The notes under the pieces are model-generated. The model saw only the letters and a list, made by a program, of their open reading frames with translations, was not told the origin of the DNA and ran no database searches. DNA of 64,000 bases from contig CP099850.1 in the NCBI GenBank assembly GCA_030062745.1, positions 3,968,001 through 4,032,000 of the forward strand, written 5' to 3'. Of the stretch, positions 24,361 through 36,345 are shown piece after piece. How positions within the stretch are numbered: position 1 is the first letter of the stretch; the number at the start of each line of letters is the position of its first letter. This stretch comes from Capitulum mitella (lineage: Eukaryota > Arthropoda > Thecostraca > Pollicipedomorpha > Pollicipedidae). A program made the translations under genes and the position numbers.

Positions 24361-24800
24361 ACCTAAGCTCTTTGTTGGACGAGTCAAATCCAATCGCACC
24401 CTCATATCGGCCTACGGCCTCTAGTATCTTAAACCGCGCCTTCGGCGTAACATTTTCCCTTTGATATTTATCTCACACTATCTTTTAACATACGATCCTT
24501 GGCTTACGATCTTTTGTCATACGATCTTTCACCCAGTTATCCAACAATGGCGTCACTACCCTGAGGAGAAAAATTATTTTAGTGGACCCACGGAACTTTT
24601 GCTTGGACTTCTGTGACGTCACGATCATTTGCGTTGCGCCGTAGAATCTTTCCATGAATCTTGAATTTTGGCCGTGGCGGTACACTTGTGAAGATTACCG
24701 CGGAATCCGTCTCCTGCAAAGACATTGATCTGGTAACAGAATAACACTTCCGCTTTACATTAAATGCAGTGCTCGCACTACAGGAGATGCCGGGGAGGGG

Positions 24801-25290
24801 CAAGTTGTATGGAAAAAATTCAAGTCTGGAAAAATCCGCTCTTTTCTCCGACCATCGGTCATTTAGGCTCGTTTTCTTGTTTCTGGTCGTAAAAATACGC
24901 TACATCGAAACTGACGGACGCATGTAAATACGTGTATTTACGAAAGTACGCGAATAGCTAGCAGTGGCAACTCGTGATCTCACAAACACCCGAGGCACGG
25001 CGCAAGTGTTGCACCAAATTATCTTCTGTACATTGTCTGTTAAATCGTAAATGATACCAGACCCTTATCAGATCGACGTATATAAAAGAGACGAAATCTT
25101 ACATGACGAATCACTTTTGTCCCAGGCAGAGATGGATACATGACCATCACTGCTGGGGCATACAGTCATTATCGAATCATCTGTGGACAGTTCCAGAACA
25201 TATATCCAACACTTTGAATGAATGCCAAATGAAAATATATTTCAGTTCATAGTTTTCCTACGAACACATCCCTTTCTCCTCCTCTGATGT
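24801..25290. other. No gene seen
   Basis: AT-rich with no recognised element. It ends in a pyrimidine-rich tract (cctttctcctcctctgatgtctag) that looks like a 3' splice site for the exon candidate that follows. Confidence 0.35.
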
Positions 25291-25294
25291 CTAG

Positions 25295-25523
25295 CCTCGT
25301 GCACTCCGGCGTCTTTTGGTCCGAATGTGGCGCCTCGACGGCGGCGACCAGAGGCAGTACTATATCTCGCCTCAGGGCTCTGTCAACTGTGTCGGGGTGG
25401 CCGACGTGAAGTTTGGCGGACGCTCACCAGGGGCGCTGTATTACACGGGATGGGCTGAGGCGGATGAGCTGGCTGCCTCGGCGGCCTTGCGCCGTGTGCT
25501 GGCGCGGACGGCCGACAGCGGGG
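25295..25523 (+). CDS. Orphan exon candidate, unknown protein
   Basis: After a good acceptor (polypyrimidine, tgtctag), GC-rich sequence of 229 nt stays open in one frame and ends before a possible donor (gggg/gtacgg). The translation includes VRMWRLDGGDQRQYY, SVNCVGVADVKFGG and ALYYTGWAEADELAAS. Base composition matches the coding exons nearby and contrasts with the AT-rich flanks. I do not recognise the family, and no partner exon was found on this strand. It lies just inside the inner edge of the right arm, so it may be an exon stranded by the rearrangement. It could also be chance. Confidence 0.3.
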
Positions 25524-26754
25524 GTACGGCGCGACGTGGAGAGCATGTTCATTGGTATGCTGATGAATGCAGGAGCCAAATACGCACATTATCCCAGTTT
25601 AATCATACATCCCATTTCATAAAAGGTGTTGGCACACACACATCACCTATGACTAATTCTACATTTCCCGACATTTTTGGTGTGGCAATGCCTGTTTCCT
25701 TTACTGATGAACCGCCACTGAGTTATTCGTATGACCACAGACTCATACAGATACATATAAGACCCAGCGCACCTCTCACGGTCAGCCAAGACTAAAGCCG
25801 AGCCGATCATCGCCGCAGCAACAGGCACAGTACGACGCAGGCAAGATGGCGTTTGTTCGAGAGAAGCAACATGGTGTCGTCCGATAGGAATGCCAGCACT
25901 GTCATCGTCATTAAATGTCACTGCCTCGTTCAGATGTACGAGGAAAATGATGAGGAATCAGTTATTCGAAGAATGCTGCAGTAGGCCAGTGGAAAGCAGG
26001 CTGTGAATGGAGCAAATGAACTTACCAAAACAATGGTCCCGGTTCGAGATTCAGCAAAAAGGCGGTTAGCAACAGCAAGCGTGTCAACAGAGCTACAAAA
26101 CAAAAACGGAGAACACAATTGTGTGAGGTCGAGGATGGATCAAAAGACCTAGAAAACGCGATAAGGTTCCATGCATTTGGGATACAAGGTCGCATATGAC
26201 GCCAGGGATCAAATGCAAATTCTCCGGCTTTCAAAAGGCAGGCTTTCATGTTCTTGCAGCCCATCTAAGGTGCAAGAATCTAACAAGGTGTGGCCATCTG
26301 GGCCACACCTATTCGGAGTGTTAAGCGTGAAACGCGCACGCAAACTGCGTAAAAGGCAACACGAAGCTTACTGATGATAACACCCGGCACGTTCAATAGT
26401 CACACAGCAAGCCATTTCCAAAACGAGAACTTCCACAATGAAGAGTCTGACACATCCCGGCAAAATCCATGCCTCTGGGTTGCTGGCGAAAAGGTCGAAT
26501 TCAATATATGCTGGCCGAATTTCCTATTGGCAGTACCCGTCGAAGACCCATTACAGGCATTATTGGCAATACTCATTCGCGACACGGTTGCGACTCGCTC
26601 GACAGCATCGCTTCTGCTGTTGGTCTGGATAGGCACCGAACCATCGTCGCCTCGGCCCAGCACCATTCCAGGACGAACACTTGGCCTTGCGCATGAACAG
26701 GAGGTGAAAGGCGCCCTCCGTCCCCCCCCCCCCAGCGGACACATCTTTGCGCCA

Positions 26755-27000
26755 CAGGAACATGTCTCACGTCCCGAGCGGAGCGAGAGCCATCGGACGC
26801 GCCTCTCGAGTCCCAGGTCACATCTCGAATTCCTGGGCACCTACCGAGTCACGGGACACATCTCGAGTCCCGGAGGCACGTCTCGAGTCCCAGTGACGTC
26901 TCGAGTCGCCAGGGCACGTCTCGAGTCCCAGGGACGCCTCGAATTACCGGGGCACATCTCGAGTCGCCAGGGCACGTCTCGGGTTTTCCGGAGAGGGTTA
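26755..27000 (-). repeat. CTCGAG minisatellite, copy B (expanded)
   Basis: About eleven units of a 20-25 bp motif (cgtctcgagtcnccagggca) next to the stop codon of copy B, about twice the length seen in copies A and C. Confidence 0.75.
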
Positions 27001-27012
27001 CGAAGCGCTGCC

Positions 27013-30000
27013 TCAGGTCTCGGGCGGCTGGTGCAGCGACATGTTGTAGATGAACACCTGTGCCCACTCCCAGTCGTCTGCGGTGTTGACGCTGCACATC
27101 AGCCGGTTCGGGCTGACCCACAGCCGATGGACGAGGTGGCTGCCGCTGCGCTTGGTCGACACCATCTCGCGCAGCAGCTTTCCGCTGCGGCAGTCCCAGA
27201 CCCGCACCCAGCCGCGGTAGGAGGACGCCACGGCCAGGCCGGCCAGCAGACGCACCCCAGACACCTGGTCACGGAAGCTGTCCCGTTTGGACCCCCTGCC
27301 GCCAGAGCAGAGCCCGTCACCGAGAACCAGGCGACCGTCACCGCACTGAAACGGCCACACCACAAGACCGCGGCTCGTCCCCATCGGTCCTGCCCGGTCA
27401 CCGAAATGGGGCGACACGGTCACCCCACATTTCCTCCTGATAAAGATACATCGCGGATACCAGCATTGTAACATTCATTGTCGGCTATAGCAACCACACG
27501 AACACATTCCGCCAGTCACACGGCATCTCAACGCTTGACCTCTGCCAGTCAGCGCTCCCAGCTGCCTCGCCTGTTGGCTCTCGCCTACCAGCTGTGGAGG
27601 CAGCGGCCGCTGCTCAGGTCCCAGAGCATCAGCGCGCCGCCTTCGTAGCCGGCCAGCAACCGGTCCTCGTGCAGACTGAAGTAGGGCGGATACCCGCGGT
27701 CGCCGCGCATTTCGAAGCGCACACGGCGCGTGGTCATGTCCAGCACGCTGATGACGCCGTTCTCGTGGCCGCTGACCACCACGCCGAAGCCGTGCTGTCG
27801 GGCGGACGGACCGGGTCACGCGTGTCAGAAGACAGAACCTCACACAGACACCGGTGCTTTGTAGTTCAGTCGGTATCAGACGGCAGATTCTCAGACCGAC
27901 GCCGGTGTCGTCTGGCTTAGCCGGGACTAAAAAAAAACATTGGTGGCACGCCACGAAGCACTCATCACGGTCGCACTCCTGGAATCGGTTCACTTCGTTT
28001 CCAGGTGCTAGCACGGATGTCATTTATTATCCACCTCGCACAAGCGATGTAAATTAATGCCTGATTCCGACCTCATTACACTCTTAGCACGGCCAAGACA
28101 AAGCAGTGCCGTGCCGGGCCGTCATCAGGCCAGAGCTCACCTCCAGCGTCGTCACCAGGTTGCCACCAGTCTGCCAGACGGCCTCTTCGGCGTGCGTCTC
28201 AGGATTCCAGAGGCGGACGCAGCCGTTCCGGTCACCAGAGCTGATCCACCGGCCGTCAAAGCAGACTTGCACCACGCATGTCGCGTGGCCGCGCAGGACG
28301 GCCTGTTGAGAGCCGGACTCCAGGTCCCAGAGCAGTATCGTTCTGTCCTCCGAGCCGCTTACTGCCCTGACAACGACGACCACGACTGTGGCAATTGCCA
28401 TCATGGTGATGGTGATGATAGCATCGTGCCAACTGTCAGAGGCACCCCATGTCCATAGACACGAGAAGAGTGCGGAATGCAGCATTTCACCGATCAAGAA
28501 CGGCACCAAGGCGTGGCTGCGAGAAAAGCAAGCGAGAGCCAATCTGTGCACGGAGCCTCGGCTTCAGGAGAAGGTACCGTCCAGACCACACCACTGCGGC
28601 CATCAGTCGGCTCCTCGACTCGAGCCGCATGACGTTCGGCGACATGATGAGCCACCACAGATCCGCCCGCTACTCCCTGGCTCGTGACCGGGCCAGTCAG
28701 CTCGACAATCAAGCGCCCTCAACATGTCAGCTCCGCTGTCGCGTTGTGGCCGAACATACGTTTGATAGCTCTTACCAGACTCCACGTGCTAACCAAACTC
28801 TGAGACTCGTGCTGACACCTAATCAGCTTATGTGCCCTCCCAACGGTTGTGAAGTGGCCGGCCGGTGCGTGCCTCCCACCTGGTGCCCCTCATGGCCAGG
28901 CTCGAGATCCGGCCCTCATAGCCGGCGAGTACGTGCAGCCGACACCCAGTGGTCGCTCGCCAGACGGTCAGCGTGCCCTTGTGGGAGCCGACCACCACCA
29001 GGTCGGCGTCCGCCGTGATGCAGCTGATGACGCCGTCCAGATGGCCCAGCCAATGCTGCACCCGGCCACTGGAGGCCGACCACACCTGGCGGCCACACCA
29101 CAGTCATCACTGACCGCACCAGTCACCACTGACCGCACCAGTCACTACTGAACACATTACGCACGGTCATCACTGGCATCCTTTTATGTATGTGCTTATG
29201 TACAAGTGTATGTCTCGCAGTATGTATATGTGTATGCATGTATGTATGTATTTATGCATGCACATATGTATGTATGTATGTATTTATGTATATATCTGTG
29301 CACACTTATGTACGTACGTATGTATGTGTATGTATGTATGTATGTATGTGTGTGTATGTATGTATGTATGTATGTATGCATGCATGCATGTATGCATGTA
29401 CGCGCGTATGTATGTTTGTATTAGGTGTCACAAGACAGGAGTCGCAACACAGGAGAATCGTAGACCATGAATCGATAGAGCTGCTATTTTGCCATGACGT
29501 ACGCAAACGTAACACGTGCTTCAACCCCCCTTCGTCTCCCTTAAAACTAACACAAATGCCGGACGACAAAACCCTCCAGACCAGACACTTTCCATGCGGA
29601 CTTAAAAGCGCCTGCTTTAGAAAAGATGCCCAGATGTGGTCCCGTGTTCACCGTGGCGTCGCCGCATTAAACCCGCAGCCCCTATTCCTGTCTCCAGCAG
29701 CTTACTTCAGCGGCAGTAGCAGGTCCAGTGTCAGGGGCGCAGACGATGGTCGCCGCCATGACGGACACGGTTCCGCGCACATATAGAAATATATTTGTGG
29801 ATATGAGACGGTGTTTTGCTTGATACTTGAATGATTGAAGCTTAGTGGATCTCGTACAGTTACATGGAATGAACATAAGAGTTCATGCTGCCATCGCTTA
29901 AATGCGGCACGAACGATAGATGCTTAGTGTAGTAAATTGTACATTTCCTTAGTTTTGGTTACCCAAAAAGCAACCTCTTTATCGCGGTAATTAATGCACG

Positions 30001-31623
30001 GTAATTTGTCCCTCTGGTCTGCGAGTATATGAACACTGACGATTCGCTACATCCCCCTCCAAAGTCGGGAAACAACAATGGCAATACCAAAGTATCTTAA
30101 GAAGCTGGTACTGCACGTAGACGATCGTTGTTTGAATCCCTCATCAGTTAAAGTCCGAACACCTTGATATACTACATCACAGATACAGAAAGGAAGACCT
30201 GATGAAACAAAGACTCTTTGAATTTTATGTTGACGCACTCATTGACTACCGTAGGACAAATCAAACCCCCATCCCGCATAACTCAACGCAAGTTCTGCTC
30301 GCATTGCTGTGGTACAACTGGGGAACTGTAACTGAGAACATGTCGCCCTTTAACAATCACATACACAGCCGTGGCACAGAATACGTGGGCGATGACGGAC
30401 ACCACTCACCGCCAGGCCTTCGCGCTCTGAAAACATGATGAGCCGATCACCGTCCGCGGCCACGCACCGCATCCTGTTAGTTACACCCTCCAGCTTCTGC
30501 AGACACAGCGCAGATGAACGGTCACTGGCAGCGCTGCTCTCCGGCAATAGAAACCGGTGGTCAGAGGTGGTCAGTGTCTGGTATTATCACACACGAAAAC
30601 GCCAACTGAGCTCGCTGGCATGCAACATCGCAGAGCGTAATTGTGTGCTCGATAAAGTAAGTGTCGGGGATCGCTAGCTCGCATCGAAAACAGACATGAC
30701 CAGGCACCCTCCTACCCTGTCCTGTTGGGCCCCGCCCCGGTTGTGACCTCACGCTGGGCGGAGGCAGTGGCTGATCGGCCCAGACAAAGCGCAGCACGCC
30801 CAGTTCGCGCCAGCTGACGGCGTCGTCCGACAGGCTGAGGCCCAGTCGGCGGCAGCAGCGCCGCCAAACGCCGTCATCTGCGGCCACCGCGCTCCACCGC
30901 TGGCACACGCCTGCCGCGTTCAGCAGGTCACGAGGCGACAGAAGCGACAGGATGTTCACCAGAACCTGTGCGCACAGAGGCGCACTAACGGTACGCTCTC
31001 CACTGTTTCTCAAGACACTAAACATCCTAGGACGCTTGAAAAATTTCACTACATAAGGCCTAAAGAGGAACGGCAGCGCGCAACAGTATGCCTCTTCATA
31101 CAAGAACGGATACAACCTATATATCTGATCAACACCGCACTAACGATGGAAACAAACACCGTTTTGTAGTGTCCAGGCGAGACAACAAACTAACGATTCC
31201 CCAGAGAAGCTGACGACCCTAAAAGCGTAAAATATCACAAAAAGCACACAAGTTTTATCCAAAACCAATCAAGCAAAGCCAACAAGAGCCACGCAAGAAA
31301 ATAATTACATTAAACGGTATCATCGCTCGTACATCAAACACCAGTATTTAATTTCGCTTTCGCAGCTTTTATCGGGAGATACTGCTGCTCGAGCACACGG
31401 ACCAAATAATAGCTGTCCGCGGCTGTCTACACTAGCCCTGTACCGTCCGGTACGGGAAGAGGACGAGGGAACAGGCGTCGGATCGGGCTCGCACCTCGTC
31501 CGGCAGCCAGCTGGTGAAGTCCTGGGACGGGCGGCGATGGCGCCGGCTGACCAGCGGGCGCAGCAGAGCCGACAGACGGCGCCGACACGGCCGGACCCAT
31601 TGCCGGCCTGCCGAGCCGCACGG
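27013..31623 (-). CDS. F-box/WD40-repeat protein, copy B
   Basis: Exon-for-exon paralogue of copy A, with the same proposed role as an SCF ubiquitin-ligase receptor. Minus-strand exons: 31623-31495, 30965-30753, 30496-30410, 29085-28880, 28366-28141, 27794-27589 and 27345-27013 (TCA complement of TGA at 27013). Exon lengths equal those of copy A except the fourth, which is one codon shorter (HVLAGYEG instead of HVINAGYEG). All GT-AG sites are kept, and the third exon has a better donor (gtgagt) than copy A. All frames are open. Amino-acid changes are few, for example RCLAADGDRLIMYSE to RCVAADGDRLIMFSE and GTLLREM to GKLLREM. The phase discord at the last intron is shared with copy A. Both copies could be active. 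Confidence 0.8.
29180..29425 (-). repeat. TATG microsatellite in intron, copy B
   Basis: Long imperfect tatg array, the mirror of 14040-14240. Open frames rich in Y, C, M and V here are repeat artefacts. Confidence 0.9.
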
Positions 31624-32099
31624 CTGCAACGAACCGTACATCAACTCGCACATTTACTATACTGCTACGGATAACGGACCTAAAAACGTCTGAAATGTCC
31701 CGACTCGGCTCATTTGGAGAAATGACCTGGACAATTTCAGCGCAAAACCAAACCCGCGATGATTGCAAAGAGAATGACCCGTTTAAACAAGCCGGCCACA
31801 CCTCCGGATATGGTTGGTTTTGGGTGGTCATTGGTGGTCCATCACGACTGACTCATGGGCCGATTGTGTGATGTTTTCCTTGGGGTTGTTATTGTGCAGG
31901 GTTCTAGTCCTTGCTGCTTGCAACTTGCACCTCGCATGCTTAAAGCTCGGTAAATCCAGTGGCTATGAATCTACACTACTGGCAAAACTTTATTCGCGAG
32001 AGCTTGTTTATTTCCAGAATACACAATTTTTTGAAAACCTTTTGAACTTTCTGGTATTGTTTGCAACTGTGCTAACCAGTTCTGCCATTTTTTACCTGT

Positions 32100-32650
32100 T
32101 CTGAGTAATTAATCGCTGATTTTGACGGCGGTGCATTTTGGATTATAAGTCAAAACAGTTATTCGTGAACTGACCTCAGGTAAATGGCTAAAAGTCATTG
32201 ATACTTTGCCGATTGACGGTAACTGAATGCCTACATCACCCCACACTAATCACTGTATGAAAAAATCCGTGAATTTTCGAAAAAAACGACATGTATTGAA
32301 ATGTATGGTTGACCTTACAACACGGACCCGGATAATTCCAAAAAACCTCAGATAGCAGCTTTGTTGCATGCATCAAGATCTCTAATCCGTCCCAGTTTTA
32401 TTGTGATATTATGCTTTCCGAAACGATTACAGGGCGCTTCACTTTTTTGGACATAGGTGCGCTTTACCTGACCAATGTCAGACACCTACCGTGACCTTAC
32501 GTCAAAACTTTGTGGCAAGGTGTAAAAATGATTAATGAAAACTTACACGAAGTTTCGTAGCGCTGCGTTCGTTCGTTCTCTCTGGAAAAGCATTAGGGGG
32601 CAGTCAACCGCCCCCCCCCCCAGTCGGGGCGAGTTAACAAAGAAGGGTTT
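32100..32650. repeat. Conserved non-coding block, right arm
   Basis: Mirror of 10690-11230, including the gaccttac..cacggacccggataattcc block and a poly-C run at 32611-32622. No coding signal. Confidence 0.45.
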
Positions 32651-32929
32651 AAGTGTGTGGCGTCAGCTGTGGGATCGGTCCAGCTTTTTGCTGGTGCTGC
32701 ACACTTTTCTGGCTGGAATGTTTGCGTACGACCCAATAGCCAGTAGCCTGTCAATGTCCGTTCCGTTCGCGAGTGTACTGCCTGTGGAAAGGTGGGACAC
32801 AGTCGAGCTGCTTGTAAGACAAAGGATCGCGATACTGGCCAGCTCCAGTGCGACGAGCAGCGTGATTTCAGCGCTGGAGTGAATCAATGAAATCATTATT
32901 ATCGTCCCCGGCCGGTCTGCCTTGTGTGG

Positions 32930-33420
32930 CGAATGGTTCGTCCACTTCGGCAACCGATGCTGCGCACGCCAATAGGGAGGTACAAACGGTTGAGCTATTT
33001 GCGGTGCTCCTGTCCTGTAGCTCAAAGACCGCCTAACACGGTGGACGTTCACATGAACGATCAAACCACTTCCATGGAGCTGGATACGGAGGCTGCACTG
33101 CCGGTCTGTGGTGAGACTACATACCACAGCCCATGGCCGGTCAACCCTCCTGTACTGAAACGCTGCCCTTACAGGGTTTCAGTACAGTCTGATGACGAAC
33201 TTTACAGTATTTTACTGATGACGAACTTTACAGTACTTTACAGTACTTAGTCTGATGACGAACAGCGGGGAGCAGCTTCCAGCGCACGGGGAGGTGATGG
33301 TTGACGTGCGCTACCAGAATCACGTTGTTCGTCTGTCTCTCGTAATCGCCGAAGGCAGTGGTCCGTGCCTCCGTGGTCGTAACTGGCTGGAAGCCATTGA
33401 GGTGGGATGGCAGGACGTGT
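32930..33420 (+). pseudogene. Gypsy aspartic protease remnant, right arm
   Basis: VDVHMNDQTTSMELDTEAAL gives the retropepsin active-site region with DTE in place of DTG. After a short local duplication of ctgatgacgaactttacagta (about 33190-33260) comes a second frame with SGEQLPAHGEVMVDVRYQ and GPCLRGRNWLEAIEVGW, the C-terminal protease and linker motifs of Ty3/gypsy pol. Several frames are needed to read it, so it is dead. Confidence 0.7.
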
Positions 33421-33486
33421 GTTGCATGTCACTTCATTCTCATATCCAACCCATTTGTTTCCTGAGGTGAATTACGGCTGATCCGT

Positions 33487-34065
33487 TTGCCGAGGTTCGC
33501 GAAGCAGGAGCTGGGCACGGTAACCGCCAGTGTGCCGTTTTCTTTTTCATTGCCGTGTTACGTTCAGGGAACAACACAGGTTTCTCCGGCTGACCTGACG
33601 CTTGGTTGCCAGCTGCGTACGCCGTTGAAAAGGATGTCTCCCGACCTCGCCAAACGGTGCCAGGTCGCCAATCGCAGCAGAAACAGTATCGGGACTGTGG
33701 GGTTGCGGAGAAAATCCAGAGAATCCAGATTTGTCGGCGATCAGGTTTACGTCAGATATCTGCACGGCTCTCGCCGCAGAAATTAGCTTCCAGGTCAGCT
33801 GGGGGACGGACAGGGAGTAAAACGTCCTGGGCGCATGCGAGATGGCCGAAGCCACATCCCAGTCACGCACGGCCCTGTTCTCGGCCAAGTTTTGAGACTG
33901 AAACGCGTGGCATGCGATCGGAAGGGGTGACGGGACGTGCACCGGATTCCGAGCCACAGCTGGAGCCAGCTCCGAGCTCTCCAAACGACTACGTCAGCGC
34001 CGTTTTCCCCAGCTCGCCTACAGACCCCGTCGGTACAGCCTCCATCGGTTTTACCGAGGTCTGAT
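33487..34065 (+). pseudogene. Gypsy integrase C-terminal remnant, right arm
   Basis: GTTQVSPADLTLGCQLRTPL is the post-core integrase motif of Ty3/gypsy pol, followed by RFVGDQVYVRYLHGS and, in another frame, PQLEPAPSSPNDYVSAVFPS. Reverse transcriptase, RNase H and the catalytic integrase core, normally between this and the protease, are missing. Protease and integrase tail lie less than 150 bp apart, so a large internal deletion occurred before duplication. Confidence 0.7.
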
Positions 34066-34165
34066 ACGGTTTGAGACCCATTCCTGTTGATACGCCGCAC
34101 CGATTTGAGTTTCATTGCGCGGTAGGCGCAACAAAAGCATCCCATCTGATATATCCTATATTAAC

Positions 34166-34210
34166 GCTAGCATCCTATACCGCGCCTTCGGCGCGGTATA
34201 GGATGCTAGC
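34166..34210. repeat. Perfect 21-bp-stem hairpin
   Basis: Two perfectly complementary 21-bp arms (34166-34186 and 34190-34210) separated by ttc. The arms read gctagcatcctatacc, then a CG-rich tip. Shorter versions of the ccgcgccttcggcgcgg tip recur at about 6835, 24430, 34730, 39370 and 42435. Confidence 0.9.
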
Positions 34211-34339
34211 GGCAGCAGGCCGGTAAAAGTGTGCAGTAGGACTAGGTGCTGTCCAACAGAGGTTGCGTCGCGCGAGGCGCGGTATTAGGTTACGGACAGC
34301 GTACTGGGCTACGTTCGTATTGTGAAAGGTCCGTCCGAA

Positions 34340-34900
34340 AACGGTTCACATGAGAAAAGCTTCTTAATGAAAAAGGTTCTCGACAGGGGCGCCGCAAGGA
34401 TTTCCTAAGGGGCGGGGGGGGACGGCTAGGAGCATGGTGTGAACTGAAACCATACGAAAACTGTATGCTAGGAAAACGATGTGCAATAGTTTTCACAAAA
34501 AATGTGAGCCTACGGGGATTGGGCCCGGACCCCCGTCCTCCTTTTGGCTGCGCCTGTGGTTCTTAATCAAAGAATTGTAAAAAGGTTCGTATCCGAAATG
34601 GTTGGTAGCAGAACCGGAGCGGTCCCTAAAATCGTAACCTAACATAACCTAACCTAACCTCTTTCCTGGTCCGAGCCAAGTCCGATCGGACCCTTTATCG
34701 GCCTGTGGCCTCCAGTATCTTATACTACACTTTCGGCGCGGGTTTGCGTCTTTGGCTCAAACCCGGAACCAACCTTGCCCGATACGAACCTTGTCAGATT
34801 CGATCCTTCTCCGATACGAACCTTATGTTAACGAACATTTGACTATGAACCTTTCCCCATACGAACGTTTTATTTACGAACCTTGGTCTGGTTACCCTTC
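34340..34900 (-). mobile_element. Foldback-like element with short-repeat arms, right
   Basis: Mirror copy of 6130-6690. The tacgaacctt-type array is at 34760-34890, the inverted partner at 34360-34600, and a cctaacctaacctaacc core at 34635-34660. It has no coding capacity. Confidence 0.55.
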
Positions 34901-35399
34901 CTCGGTCGCTGGAAATAACATGAGGTCGCCCTATGCCCTTCTTTACCCATCAGTAACGTCAGTCCAAAGGACTAGCGAGCGGACTGTTTCATGTTTTCAC
35001 CGTTCGTCGTCGGGGGCGCCACTGTCGCGGGTGACGGATGATTAGGGTGAGTTGACGCCTGCCCGACCGTCCCGGGACATGACTGCCACCCTCATGTGTA
35101 TAATTGCCATAGCACCACCTGCATGCATGTCGGTTAAAAAAGTTATTGCCTTGCCTTACAGTAATGTATGGTAATCTTATTATTAGGTAGATAATGTAAG
35201 AGAAGACAAGGCACAAACACATGCATATACTTACCTTTGTGATGTCTTTACACCACCACAGCAGACTGCAGCAGTGTGACATGTTGTTTTGGAATTAAAG
35301 CTTAAAAAAAGCAAAGGTAGTTCAGCACCACTACAAATACACATTTATCATCCTTAGCTCAGTGAACGCATCTGGGCCCCAAATACCTAATACATACTA

Positions 35400-35640
35400 G
35401 GAACTCAATCACAAGTTTGTTCGTTTGTGAGCTGACACACAGTCTCTTGGGCTTAAGTATCCAGCCTTGTGTCTCGTCTGGCGTCAGTTAGTCGTCTGAT
35501 TTGCTCGGTTTGTTTGTGGGTTAGCCTCTCGACACAGACACAGCCTCTTGGGCTGAGGTATCCCAGAGTATTGTGTGGAGTCTTGTGTTCCGTCAGGCGT
35601 TTGTCAGTTTGCTAAATTGCTCGACTGCTCTTCTTTTAGA
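35400..35640 (-). repeat. Tandem 105-bp block, right arm
   Basis: Mirror of 5320-5662, with two clear units containing agcctcttgggct and gtctcgtctggcg. Confidence 0.6.
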
Positions 35641-35835
35641 AATGTCTTTTTTGCGCCATGTTCACTACCACAGTGTACAAATTAATTGTGCCAGCCTTTG
35701 CCTGAGCAGAGGAAAGTTTGTAAATGTTTGGAACTGATGATTTTCTTTTACTAGGCATGCATAGCATGCGGCACATATCGGCTCAAGGTAAATTGTTGGG
35801 GAAGAATATAAACTAGGAATCACTGTTGCCAATCG

Positions 35836-36345
35836 TACTAAGGTAAAGTGGCGAAATGTAAAAATAGCGAATGCGTTTTTGGCGAATTCTAGATGGCGAA
35901 CGCTAAATGGCGACCTTTAAAAATGGCGACATGCTAGAATAACGAACGGCGAAATGGCGAATGGCCAAATGGCGACACGGGAAAAGGTGACATGTCAATA
36001 AGGTAAACTGCTAAATGGCATATCAGTAAATGGCGACTTGTAAAAAAGGCAACATGCCCAAATGACGAACTGCTAAATGACGAATGGCGAAATGGCAACG
36101 TGTAAAGAAGACGAAAAATAAATGTAAACGATACCAAAATAGCGAACTGCTAAATGGCGAATGGCCAAATGGGGACGTGTAAAAAAGGCCAGGTGCCAAA
36201 ATCGCGACAGGCTATATGGCGAATGGCTAAATGGCGACGTGTGAAAAAGGTGACATGCCCAAATGGCAAACGTCTAAATGGCAACGTGTTAAAAAGGAAT
36301 CATGGAAAAGTGTCGACCGAACAAGTGGCGAAGCATTTCATAAAT
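35836..36345 (+). repeat. ATGGCGAC short-repeat array, forward
   Basis: Some twenty degenerate copies of a 14-25 bp unit built on aaatggcgac / aaatggcgaatggcc. The same unit in reverse complement (gtcgccatttt) forms the arrays at 37740-38045 and 38790-39110, so the repeats flank R2 copy 2 as inverted arms. Confidence 0.8.

Larger units (their letters stand above)
22796..24800 (+). mobile_element. Foldback-like composite element FB2, copy 1
   Basis: Its parts occur in reverse order and orientation at 39115-41840. In order: GGGCCCC/GAGAC minisatellite (to about 23480), a second cctgtagag-type array (23700-23900), an end-like block with tggctatgccactgc (about 24165), an AT-rich palindromic core with ttaggttatatctaa (24185-24360), a ctctagtatctt/cgccttcggcg hairpin (24410-24450), a tacgatcttttgtc array (24480-24535), and a block near 24560-24640 (aaattattttagtggaccc). 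No protein is encoded. A partial third copy lies at 42290-42860. Confidence 0.55.
25750..35835 (-). repeat. Right arm of giant inverted duplication
   Basis: Mirror image of 5083-17660. It carries F-box/WD40 copy B, the conserved non-coding block, the gypsy remnant with protease and integrase tail next to each other, the foldback element and the 105-bp tandem block. Small indels and substitutions throughout show that the arms have diverged and are not a simple assembly echo. Confidence 0.85.

Noticed and set aside
29190-29786. 198-codon Y/C/M-rich frame
   Set aside because: It is generated by the TATG microsatellite.
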